Assembly (NCBI GenBank): GCA_002239065.1
Contig: MPNO01000007.1
Span: forward strand, 1-64,000
From: Defluviicoccus sp. bin129
GTDB taxonomy: Bacteria; Pseudomonadota; Alphaproteobacteria; MPNO01
Length of the DNA stretch: 64,000 nucleotides
Direction: 5' to 3'
Shown: in pieces, positions 26,180 to 33,602 of the stretch
Numbering within the stretch: position 1 is the first letter of the stretch
How the letters are laid out: every line of letters starts with the position of its first letter
Notes under the pieces: generated by a model
Database searches by the model: none
Seen by the model: only the letters and a program-made list of their open reading frames with translations
What the model was told of the DNA's origin: nothing
Translations under genes and position numbers: made by a program

Positions 26180-27430
26180 TCAGGGCTGGAACCGGTCGGC
26201 CCGGTAGGGGGCCGGGTCGATTTCGCTGTCGCGGCCCGCGACCAGGTCGGCGACCATGCGGCCGGTGACCGCGCCCAGCGTCAGGCCGAGATGGCCGTGG
26301 CCGTAGGCCAGGAAGGCGCGTTCGCAGCCGGGCGCCGGGCCGATCACCGGCAGGCTGTCGGGCATCGAGGGGCGGTAGCCCATCCATTCCTCGGCGCCGT
26401 CCAGCCTGAGGTCCGGCACGAAGCGCTGCGCCATCCGGCCGAGCATGCGGGAGCGCCGGTAGTCGGGCGGCGCGTCGAGGCTCGCGAGCTCGGCGGTGCC
26501 GGCGAGGCGGACGCCGTGGGTCATCGGGACGATCCCGAAGCGGTGGTCGCCCACCAGCAGGGGCGTGCGCAGCTCGACCCCGGGGCTGGGCAGCATCAGG
26601 TGGTAGCCGCGCTCGGTGTCGAGCGGCACGCGGACGCCGAGCTTCGCGGTCCAGCGTTTCGAGAACGCGCCCATGGCGATCACCAGGCGGTCCACGTCAT
26701 GGCGGCCGCGGTCGGTGACGATCGCGGCCGGCCCGTCGGGCCCGCGTTCGATGTCGGTGACGGTCTCGCGCAGAATGGTCCCGCCGCCGCGCGCGATGGC
26801 CTCCGCCAGGCGCTGCGACAGGGTCAGCGGGTCGGCGACGCGCAGGCAGTCGGGCGAGAACACGCCGTGCTGCACGTCGGGGCCGAGCGCCGGTTCGAGC
26901 TGGCGCATCTCCGCGGGGCCGAGATCCTCCAGCGTTATGCCGAACCGGCGCCGGTAGTCGTGGTCCGGCTTCGCCGCTTCGTAGGCCGCCGGGTCGCGAT
27001 AGACGAACAGCTCGCCGGTCGGCGAGAACAAGTCCTCGGCGTCCGCCGCCGCCAGCAGCGGGCGGTAGCTCTCATGGGCGCGGGCCAGAAGGGCGGCCAG
27101 CGCGGCCGAGATCGACTCGACCCGTCCCGGCCGCGACGCGGCGACGAAGCGCAGCAGCCATGGCGCGAGCCGCGGGAGGTAGCGCCAGCGCACCACCAGC
27201 GGGCCTTCCGGGTCGGTCAGCATCCGCGGCACCTGCCGCAGGATGCCGGGCGTGGCGATCGGCAGGACGGCGTCGACCTGGATCAGCCCGGCATTGCCGT
27301 AGGAGGTTCCCTCGCCCGGCGCCAGCCGGTCGATCAGGGTCACCCGGTGCCCGTCGCGCTGGAGACAGAGCGCCGAGCAGAGCCCGACGATGCCGCTGCC
27401 CAGAACGATGACGTCGCGGGGCGGGCTCAC
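26180..27430 (-). CDS. FAD-dependent D-amino acid dehydrogenase-like oxidoreductase
   Basis: A 416-residue flavoprotein of the DadA/glycine oxidase (DAO) family that oxidises an amine or amino acid. The N-terminal FAD motif GSGIVGLCSALCLQRDGHRV is followed by GTSYGNAGLI, a DadA hallmark, and the C-terminus has MGYRPSMPDSLPVIGPAP and GHGHLGLTLGAVTG. The start is GTG 27430 with a weak ribosome site, six bases after the stop of the upstream amidohydrolase, which suggests one transcript. Substrate specificity cannot be read from sequence. Confidence 0.85.
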   Translation of the reverse strand: MSPPRDVIVLGSGIVGLCSALCLQRDGHRVTLIDRLAPGEGTSYGNAGLIQVDAVLPIATPGILRQVPRMLTDPEGPLVVRWRYLPRLAPWLLRFVAASRPGRVESISAALAALLARAHESYRPLLAAADAEDLFSPTGELFVYRDPAAYEAAKPDHDYRRRFGITLEDLGPAEMRQLEPALGPDVQHGVFSPDCLRVADPLTLSQRLAEAIARGGGTILRETVTDIERGPDGPAAIVTDRGRHDVDRLVIAMGAFSKRWTAKLGVRVPLDTERGYHLMLPSPGVELRTPLLVGDHRFGIVPMTHGVRLAGTAELASLDAPPDYRRSRMLGRMAQRFVPDLRLDGAEEWMGYRPSMPDSLPVIGPAPGCERAFLAYGHGHLGLTLGAVTGRMVADLVAGRDSEIDPAPYRADRFQP

Positions 27431-27436
27431 CGCAGG

Positions 27437-28534
27437 CTATTCCAGCCCGAGGAAGGCGCGGGCGTTGTTGAGATACATGTCCTCGCGCTCCTGCTCGGTG
27501 CAGCGCAGGCTGTCCATCACCGCGATGGTGTCGCGTATCAGGATGCGCCCGCCCTCCGCGTCGAACGGGCAGTCGGAGGCGAACAGCGAATGGCCGGCGC
27601 CGAAGAATTCGAGCCCGCACTGGCTCGCCGCCTGCGCGCCGAACATCGCGGTGTCGGCATAGAACATCTTGAAGTACTCGGTCGCCGGGCGCTTCAGGCT
27701 GTCCTTGAGCGGGCCGTAATCGGTCCGGTCCGATTGCGACGACCGCCCCTCCCAGTGCGGCAGCCGCCCCTCGGCATGGGGAATGTAGGCGCCCCAGTGA
27801 TGCGCCAGGATCTTGAGATTGGGGAGCTTGTCGAACATGCCGGAAAAGACGATGCGCGCCATCGCCGCCGAGGTCTCGTAGGCCCAGCCGAGCCCCCAGA
27901 AGATCTCGTATCTGGATTCATCCTCGGCCTGGTAATCGGCATGCGCCATCGGCCGCGCGGGATGCAGGAAGACCGGCTTGCCGAGCCGTTCCAGGCGCTC
28001 GAAGACCGGGAAGAAGGCGGGGGTGTCGGGGGCCTTCCCGTTGACGTTGGGATGGGTCTGCGCGGGGCGGCGGGGTGGGCGGAGCCGTTCCAGGCGCTCG
28101 AAGACCGGGAAGAAGGCGGGATCGTCGAGCGCCTTCCCGTTGACGTTGGAATGGATCTGCGCGGCGCAGGCGCCGAGCTCGGTCACCGCGCGGTCGACTT
28201 CCCTGACCGCCTCGTCCGGGTTGTTCATCGGCAGGCTCAACAGGAAGCTCGGGAACCGGTCGGGATGGGCGCGGCAGATCGCCGCCATGCCGTCATTGGC
28301 GATGCGCGCCAGCGCCGGTGTCCGGTCGGGGCCGCCGAGCACGTCGATCGGCGGCTGCGACATCGAGACGATCTGCTGGTAGTCGCCGAATTCGTCGAGC
28401 AGCCTGAGCCTGGCATCCATGTTCCACAGCGTCTCGATGGAACGCCACCGCGCCACCGCCCGCCTCGGCATGGTCTCTGCCAGCGTCTCGATGAAGATTT
28501 CGGGGAAGACGTGGTTGAAGACATCGAGCTTCAT
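27437..28534 (-). CDS. Amidohydrolase-2 (ACMSD-like) protein with internal duplication
   Basis: A 365-residue TIM-barrel protein of the family that contains aminocarboxymuconate-semialdehyde decarboxylase and gamma-resorcylate decarboxylase. The start MKLDVFNHVFPE replaces the first metal histidine of DxHxH by Phe, as in some subfamilies. Later ligands are in FLHPARP, LAHHWGAYIPH and the aspartate in FASDCPFD. Residues about 126-190 contain two tandem copies of NVNGKA-DxPAFFPVFERLERL, an in-frame 33-residue duplication in the barrel. That may disturb folding. GGAGAGGAG precedes the ATG. It lies between malic enzyme and a DadA-like gene on the same strand. Confidence 0.83.
   Translation of the reverse strand: MKLDVFNHVFPEIFIETLAETMPRRAVARWRSIETLWNMDARLRLLDEFGDYQQIVSMSQPPIDVLGGPDRTPALARIANDGMAAICRAHPDRFPSFLLSLPMNNPDEAVREVDRAVTELGACAAQIHSNVNGKALDDPAFFPVFERLERLRPPRRPAQTHPNVNGKAPDTPAFFPVFERLERLGKPVFLHPARPMAHADYQAEDESRYEIFWGLGWAYETSAAMARIVFSGMFDKLPNLKILAHHWGAYIPHAEGRLPHWEGRSSQSDRTDYGPLKDSLKRPATEYFKMFYADTAMFGAQAASQCGLEFFGAGHSLFASDCPFDAEGGRILIRDTIAVMDSLRCTEQEREDMYLNNARAFLGLE
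27983..28163. repeat. In-frame tandem duplication, period 99 bp
   Basis: Copies at 27983-28064 and 28082-28163 start with 39 identical bases, share CCTTCCCGTTGACGTTGG, and differ at roughly ten positions of 82. The start-to-start distance is 99 bp, or 33 codons, so the frame of the amidohydrolase is kept. The divergence shows that it is not an assembly artefact of two identical reads. Confidence 0.9.
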
Positions 28535-28571
28535 CGTTTCTTGCTCCTCTCCTGGCTGTTCGCGCGCCGGC

Positions 28572-29849
28572 TCAGCCGCGCGAAGCCGCGAAATCCTCCA
28601 GCCGCCGCCGGTACCCCGCCATGTCTTCGATCGGGCGCGCGGCGGCGCCGCTCTCCATCGCCGCCTGGGCCACCGCGACGGGCACCTCGACCGCGAGCCT
28701 CGGATCGAAGGGTTTGGGGACCAGGTAGTCCGGCCCGAATTCGAGCGTCTCGCCGGGATAGGTGCTGCGCACGAGCGCCGGCGGCTCCGAGCGGGCGAGC
28801 TCGGCCACCGCCCCGACGCAGGCGGCCTTCATGGCGAGGTCGATCCTGCGCGCGCCGACATCGAGCGCGCCGCGGAACAGGAACGGGAAGCAGAGCACGT
28901 TGTTGACCTGGTTCGGGTAGTCCGACCGCCCGGTCGCCACCATCGCGTCCGGCCGCGCCGCGCGGGCCGTTTCCGGGTCGATCTCGGGGTCGGGGTTGGC
29001 CAGCGCGAGCACCAGCGGGTCGCGCGCCATCGACCGCACCATGGGGGCGTCGATCAGCCCGGCCGCCGAGACGCCGAGAAAGACATCGGCGCCCGCCATC
29101 GCCTCGCCCAGGCCGCGCAGATCGGTCTTCGCGGCGTAGCGCGCCTTGTTGGGCTCCATCGCCTCGTCGCGGCCCTGGTATATGACGCCCCTTCTGTCGG
29201 CGACGACGATGGCGTCCTTCCGGAGCCCCATCCCGGTGAGCAGGTCGAGCCCGGCGATCGCCGCCGCCCCGGCGCCGGAGCAGACCAGGCGGATATCCTC
29301 CAGCCGCCGTCCGGTCAGTTCGAGCCAGTTGACCAGGGCCGCCGCCGTCACCACGGCGGTGCCGTGCTGGTCGTCGTGGAATACCGGGATGTTCATGCGC
29401 TCGATCAGCTTGGCCTCGATCTCGAAGCATTCCGGCGCCTTGATGTCTTCGAGGTTGATGCCGCCGAAGGTGGGCTCCAGCCGGGCGACGGTCTCGACGA
29501 AGGCGTCGATGTCGGTCTCGGCGATTTCGATGTCGAACACGTCGATGCCGGCGAAGCGCTTGAACAGGACGGCCTTGCCCTCCATCACCGGCTTGGACGC
29601 CAGCGCGCCGATATCGCCGAGGCCGAGCACGGCGCTTCCGTTGCTGATCACGCCGACGCAATTCGCCCGCCCGGTGACCTCGGCCGCCGCCGCCGGGTCC
29701 TCGACGATGGCGAGGCAGGCATCGGCGACGCCGGGCGAATAGGCGAGCGCCAGGTCGTCGGGCGTCGCGACCGGCTTGGTGGGGACGATCTCGAGCTTCC
29801 CCGGCGGGTCGGCGCGGTGATAGGCGAGCGCCCGCTCCTTGAGCGACAT
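28572..29849 (-). CDS. Malic enzyme (oxaloacetate-decarboxylating malate dehydrogenase), short form
   Basis: Converts malate to pyruvate and CO2 with NAD(P). The 425-residue protein is the short bacterial form without the phosphotransacetylase-like domain of MaeB. Signature parts are [25 protein letters not shown] and [16 protein letters not shown] (metal ligands), [20 protein letters not shown] (nucleotide), and [13 protein letters not shown] 29849 gives the standard N-terminus [12 protein letters not shown]. It is divergent from the formyl-transferase-like gene across 146 bp. Confidence 0.92.
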   Translation of the reverse strand: MSLKERALAYHRADPPGKLEIVPTKPVATPDDLALAYSPGVADACLAIVEDPAAAAEVTGRANCVGVISNGSAVLGLGDIGALASKPVMEGKAVLFKRFAGIDVFDIEIAETDIDAFVETVARLEPTFGGINLEDIKAPECFEIEAKLIERMNIPVFHDDQHGTAVVTAAALVNWLELTGRRLEDIRLVCSGAGAAAIAGLDLLTGMGLRKDAIVVADRRGVIYQGRDEAMEPNKARYAAKTDLRGLGEAMAGADVFLGVSAAGLIDAPMVRSMARDPLVLALANPDPEIDPETARAARPDAMVATGRSDYPNQVNNVLCFPFLFRGALDVGARRIDLAMKAACVGAVAELARSEPPALVRSTYPGETLEFGPDYLVPKPFDPRLAVEVPVAVAQAAMESGAAARPIEDMAGYRRRLEDFAASRG

Positions 29850-29995
29850 GTACTGATCCTGCGGTTTCGGCGACGGCAGCGCGCCGCACAATATGTCAGA
29901 ACGCGGCCGATGGAGAACCCCCGGCCGGTGTTGGACGGGCGGGGGCCGCGGGCTATGGTCTGGCCTCCCCCCGAGACGGAAGAAGGATCGCCGGA

Positions 29996-30913
29996 ATGCG
30001 CATAGCCCTGATCGGACAGCAGGCATTCGGCAAGGCGGTGCTGGAGGCGCTGCTCGAACGCGGCGAGGAGGTGATCGCGGTCTATTGCGCGCCCGACCGC
30101 GAGGGAAGGCGCCCCGACCCGCTGAAGGAAGCCGCGCTGGAGAAGGGGATCGAGCTGTTGCAGCCGCCCTCCTACAAGGAGCCCGCGGTGTGGGACGAGT
30201 ACCGGGCGATGAGCCCCGATCTCGGGGTGATGGCCTTCGTCACCCTGTTGGTGCCGGAGGACTTCCTCTACATCCCTGGCAGGGGCACGATCCAGTACCA
30301 CCCCTCGCTGCTCCCTCTGCATCGCGGGCCGAGCTCGATCAACTGGCCGATCATCCAGGGCTCGAGCAGGACCGGGCTCTCCATCTTCTGGCCCGACAAC
30401 GGCCTCGATACCGGCCCCGTGCTGATGCAGAAGGAGGTCGACATCCTGGAGAACGACACCCTCGGGACGGTCTATTTCGACAAGCTGTTCCCGCTCGGCG
30501 TCGAGGCGATGATCGAGAGCGTCGACCTGGTGCGGGAGGGAAGCGCGCCCAGGATCGTGCAGGACGAAAGCCGGTCGACCTATGAGAGCTGGTGCCGCAA
30601 GGCGGATGTCGAGATCGACTGGGCGAAGCCGGCGGCGGAGGTCCACAACCTGATCCGCGGCGCCGACCCGGCGCCCGGCGCGTGGACCAGGATCGGCGGC
30701 ACCACCGTGCAGCTCTTCGAATCGCGACGCGTCGAGGGGGCGGGCGGCGAGCCGGGCGAGATCGTCGCCGCGGGCGCGGGCAGGCTGGTCGTTGCGGCCG
30801 CGGACGGCCACGTCTCGGTCGGCCGCGCCCGTCCCGAAGGCGGCGGCAAGGTCGCCGCCGACGCCTACGCGGAGGAAGCCGGCCTCGCGCCCGGGGTGCG
30901 GGCGGGGGGCTGA
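29996..30913 (+). CDS. Stand-alone 10-formyl-THF dehydrogenase hydrolase-domain homologue
   Basis: A 305-residue folate formyl-transfer/hydrolase-type protein. Fmt-fold features are clear, but details match the N-terminal hydrolase domain of ALDH1L1: IQYHPSLLPLHRG then SSINWPIIQG, SIFWPDNGLDTG, VEIDWAKPAAEVHNLIRG and PGAWT. The catalytic His102 and Asp138 are present with the ALDH1L1 spacing of 36, while the Asn normally two residues before the histidine in methionyl-tRNA formyltransferase is Gln100. No aldehyde dehydrogenase domain follows. The likely reaction is release or transfer of formate from 10-formyl-THF; initiator-tRNA formylation is less likely. AGAAGGA precedes ATG 29996. Its 3' end overlaps the convergent acyl-CoA synthetase by 49 bp. 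Confidence 0.8.
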   Translation: MRIALIGQQAFGKAVLEALLERGEEVIAVYCAPDREGRRPDPLKEAALEKGIELLQPPSYKEPAVWDEYRAMSPDLGVMAFVTLLVPEDFLYIPGRGTIQYHPSLLPLHRGPSSINWPIIQGSSRTGLSIFWPDNGLDTGPVLMQKEVDILENDTLGTVYFDKLFPLGVEAMIESVDLVREGSAPRIVQDESRSTYESWCRKADVEIDWAKPAAEVHNLIRGADPAPGAWTRIGGTTVQLFESRRVEGAGGEPGEIVAAGAGRLVVAAADGHVSVGRARPEGGGKVAADAYAEEAGLAPGVRAGG

Positions 30914-32445
30914 CCCCCGGCGCCCGATTCGGCCTCGCGCAGCTCGGTCTTGAGCACCTTGCCGTAGTTGTTCTTGGGCAGCGCGTCGATGAAGCGGTAG
31001 ACGCGCGGCCGCTTGAAGCGGGCCATGTTCTCGATGCAGAGCGCATCGAGCGCCGCCGCCTCCGGCGCCTCGCCGGCGCGCGGGACGACATAGGCGACCA
31101 CCTGCTCGCCCATGTCGTGATGCGGTCGGCCGATCACCGAGACTTCCAGCACCCCGGGGTGACGAAGCAGCACCTCCTCGACCTCGCGCGGGTAGATGTT
31201 CGAGCCGCCCGAGATGATCAGGTCCTTGGAGCGGTCCTTCAGCGTCAGATAGCCGTCCTCGTCGAACGCGCCCATGTCGCCGGTATGCAGCCAGCCGCCC
31301 CTCAGCGTCTCGGCGGTCGCATCCGGGTTTCGCCAGTAGCCGGTCATCACCACGTCGCCGCGAACCAGCACCTCGCCGACCTCGCCGGGCGCCACGTCGG
31401 CGTCGTCGCCGTCGCAGACCCGCACCTCGACATCGGTGCGCGCGATCCCGACCGAGGCCAGGCGCTCCATGTAGCGCGGATGCCCGCGGTCGAGATGGGC
31501 GGCGCGCGACAGCCCGGTGATGGTCATCGGCGACTCGCCCTGGCCGTAGATCTGGACCATGCACGGACCCAGCGCATCGAGCGCGCGCAGGCAGTCCTCG
31601 GCATACATCGGCCCGCCGCCATAGACGATCGTCCGCAGGTTCGAGAGGTCGGCCGAGCCGAGCGACGGCGCGTTGACCAGCCGGGTCACCATGGTGGGCG
31701 CGAAGAACGCCGTGACGTTCTGGTGGAAGGGGAGGAGGGCCAGGAACTCGTCGCCGCTGAAACCCCGGCTTTCGGGGATCACCTGGCATCCGCCCTTGGC
31801 GATGTGCGGCAGCAGGTACATGCCCGAGCCGTGCGACATCGGCGCGGCGTGGACGATGGTGCTGTCGGCGCCCACCTGGTCGACATCGGCGAAGTAGCCA
31901 AGGGTCATGATCAGCAGGTTGCGGTGGCTCAGCATCGCGCCCTTGGGCCGTCCGGTGGTGCCGCTGGTGTAGAACAGCCAGGCGAGGTCGTCGGGCGCGA
32001 CCTCCGCCATGGGGTCGGGCTCGGCGGCGCGGAGCCTGGCGCAATCGGGCGAGCCCGCCGCGATCACCGCTCCGAGTTCGGGGAGATCGCCGGCGATCCC
32101 GGCGACCGCCTCGGCGACGTCCTCGGTCGCGATGCAGACCCTGGCGCCCGAATCGCCGAGGATGTAGGCGAACTCGCGCGGGTGCAGCTTGGCGTTGATC
32201 GGCACCGCCGCGAACCCGCCATGCCAGGCGGCGAACAGCGCCTCGACATAATCCGGCGTGTTGGTCATCGCCAGCGCGACCCGGTCGCCCGGCCGCAGGC
32301 CGTGAATGTCGCGCAACCCGGCGGCGATGCGCGCGGCCCTGTCGGCGAGGGCGCGATAGGACAGCACCGGGTCGCCGCCGAGGGCGACCGCCGGGCGGTC
32401 CGACCAGGCGCGGGCGGACCTGGCGAGGAGCTGGGCGAGGTTCAT
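30865..32445 (-). CDS. AMP-forming acyl-CoA synthetase
   Basis: Activates a carboxylic acid to its CoA thioester through an acyl-adenylate. The 526-residue protein has the P-loop FYTSGTTGRPKGAM, the A5-type GQGESPMT, the hinge motif GWLHTGDMGAFDEDGYL, DRSKDLIISGGSNIYP, and the C-terminal catalytic lysine in PKNNYGKVLK. ATG 32445 gives the normal N-terminus MNLAQLL; the frame to 32490 only adds a short unconserved stretch. The tail overlaps the convergent folate gene by 49 bp. Substrate unknown; a medium-chain or aromatic acid is plausible. Confidence 0.9.
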   Translation of the reverse strand: MNLAQLLARSARAWSDRPAVALGGDPVLSYRALADRAARIAAGLRDIHGLRPGDRVALAMTNTPDYVEALFAAWHGGFAAVPINAKLHPREFAYILGDSGARVCIATEDVAEAVAGIAGDLPELGAVIAAGSPDCARLRAAEPDPMAEVAPDDLAWLFYTSGTTGRPKGAMLSHRNLLIMTLGYFADVDQVGADSTIVHAAPMSHGSGMYLLPHIAKGGCQVIPESRGFSGDEFLALLPFHQNVTAFFAPTMVTRLVNAPSLGSADLSNLRTIVYGGGPMYAEDCLRALDALGPCMVQIYGQGESPMTITGLSRAAHLDRGHPRYMERLASVGIARTDVEVRVCDGDDADVAPGEVGEVLVRGDVVMTGYWRNPDATAETLRGGWLHTGDMGAFDEDGYLTLKDRSKDLIISGGSNIYPREVEEVLLRHPGVLEVSVIGRPHHDMGEQVVAYVVPRAGEAPEAAALDALCIENMARFKRPRVYRFIDALPKNNYGKVLKTELREAESGAGGQPPARTPGARPASSA

Positions 32446-32537
32446 GCGTTTCCGTCCCACATCGCGCGGCGCATCGTCAAGCTCTTGCATCGGCGGCCCG
32501 CCCGCGCGACAGTCCGCGAAATCACGGGAGCGGGACG

Positions 32538-33176
32538 ATGACGGATGGCGCCGAGCTGAGCTCGATCGAAGCCCGGGACGCGCTGCGCGAAGCCGTCGGC
32601 GAGCCGATCGCGTCGATCGCCGAGAAGGAGATGCCGGTGCTCGACGGTCATGCGCGGCATTTTCTCTCGCTCTCGCCGATCCTGTTCATTTCGACCGTCG
32701 GGGCGGACGGGCGCGCCGATATCAGCCCGCGCGGCGATCCGGCCGGGTTCGTCAAGGTGATCGACGACCGCACCATCCTGATCCCCGAGCGCCCGGGCAA
32801 CCGGCGCGCCGACACGATGTCCAACATCGTCGAGAACCCGGGGCACTCGGTGGCGCTGATCTTCCTGCTGCCGGGCGTGGAAGAGGTGCTGCGCGCCTCG
32901 GGCCGGGCGCGGGTCGTCGACGACCCCGCCGCGCTGGCCGACATGGCGGTGCGCGGCAAGATTCCCCGGCTCGGCATCCTGGTCGAGATCGACGAGGTGT
33001 TCTTCCACTGCGCCAAGGCGCTCAAGCGGGCCCGGCTGTGGGACCCCGGCACCCGCATCGAACGCCGCGCGTTTCCGACGCTCGCCCAGATCACCAAGGA
33101 CCAGCGCGAGGCCGACACCCCGCTGGAGGAGATCGAGGCGCGGATCAGGGAGAGCTACGAGACCCGGCTCTATTGA
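32538..33176 (+). CDS. Pyridoxamine 5'-phosphate oxidase-related FMN-binding protein
   Basis: A 212-residue split-barrel flavoprotein of the PPOX superfamily, MSMEG_1061-like type. The FMN-binding region includes PILFISTVGADGRADISPRGD and DDRTILIPERPGNRRADTMSN, followed by HSVALIFLLPG and the dimer strand ILVEIDEVFFHCAKALKRA. The physiological reaction is unknown; relatives are often annotated as flavin-dependent reductases. It is divergent from the acyl-CoA synthetase and is followed by a large palindrome cluster. Confidence 0.8.
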   Translation: MTDGAELSSIEARDALREAVGEPIASIAEKEMPVLDGHARHFLSLSPILFISTVGADGRADISPRGDPAGFVKVIDDRTILIPERPGNRRADTMSNIVENPGHSVALIFLLPGVEEVLRASGRARVVDDPAALADMAVRGKIPRLGILVEIDEVFFHCAKALKRARLWDPGTRIERRAFPTLAQITKDQREADTPLEEIEARIRESYETRLY

Positions 33177-33187
33177 CGGGGAGCCGC

Positions 33188-33583
33188 CACCCCCTCGTCA
33201 TTGCGACGGACCCCGGACTCGATCCGGGGCGGAGCCGTGCGCCAGCACGGCGGCCCCTCTCGTCATTTCGACCGGAGCCGTGCGCCAGCACGGCGGAGTG
33301 GAGAAACCTCGTCCCCATGTGGCCGGGAGGTTTCTCCACTGCGCGCCTGCGGCGCTCCGGTCGAAATGACGATTGAGGCCGGGGCAGGGCGGTTTCTCCA
33401 CTGCGCGCCTGCGGCGCTCCGGTCGAAATGACGATTGAGGCCGGGGCAGGGAGGTTTCTCCACTCCGCGCCTTCGGCGCTCCGGTCGAAATGACGGGTGG
33501 GGCGTGCGGCAGGGAGGTTTCTCCCCTTCGACAAGCTCAGGGCAGGCCACTCCGCGCCGCGCGCTCCGGTCGAAATGACGAGG
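33188..33583. repeat. Cluster of family 1 intergenic palindromes
   Basis: The gap 33177-33602 is built almost wholly of repeats. The best unit (33261-33371) is a full palindrome: CGTCATTTCGACCGGAGC to GCTCCGGTCGAAATGACG, with an inner pair GTGGAGAAACCTC/GAGGTTTCTCCAC. Three further partial units follow, the last (from about 33505) with the CCTTCGACAAGCTCAGGGCA insert also found near 1318. Open frames here are accidental translations of the repeat. Confidence 0.9.
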
Positions 33584-33602
33584 GGGTCCCGGCGGGCGCG
33601 CC

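Noticed and set aside
29996-30913. Annotation as methionyl-tRNA formyltransferase
   Set aside because: The Fmt asparagine is replaced, the residues around the active site match ALDH1L1, and no def gene is adjacent.
33188-33583. CRISPR-like repeated units
   Set aside because: Units vary in length and sequence, are palindromic, and lack constant-length unique spacers. No cas genes are present.
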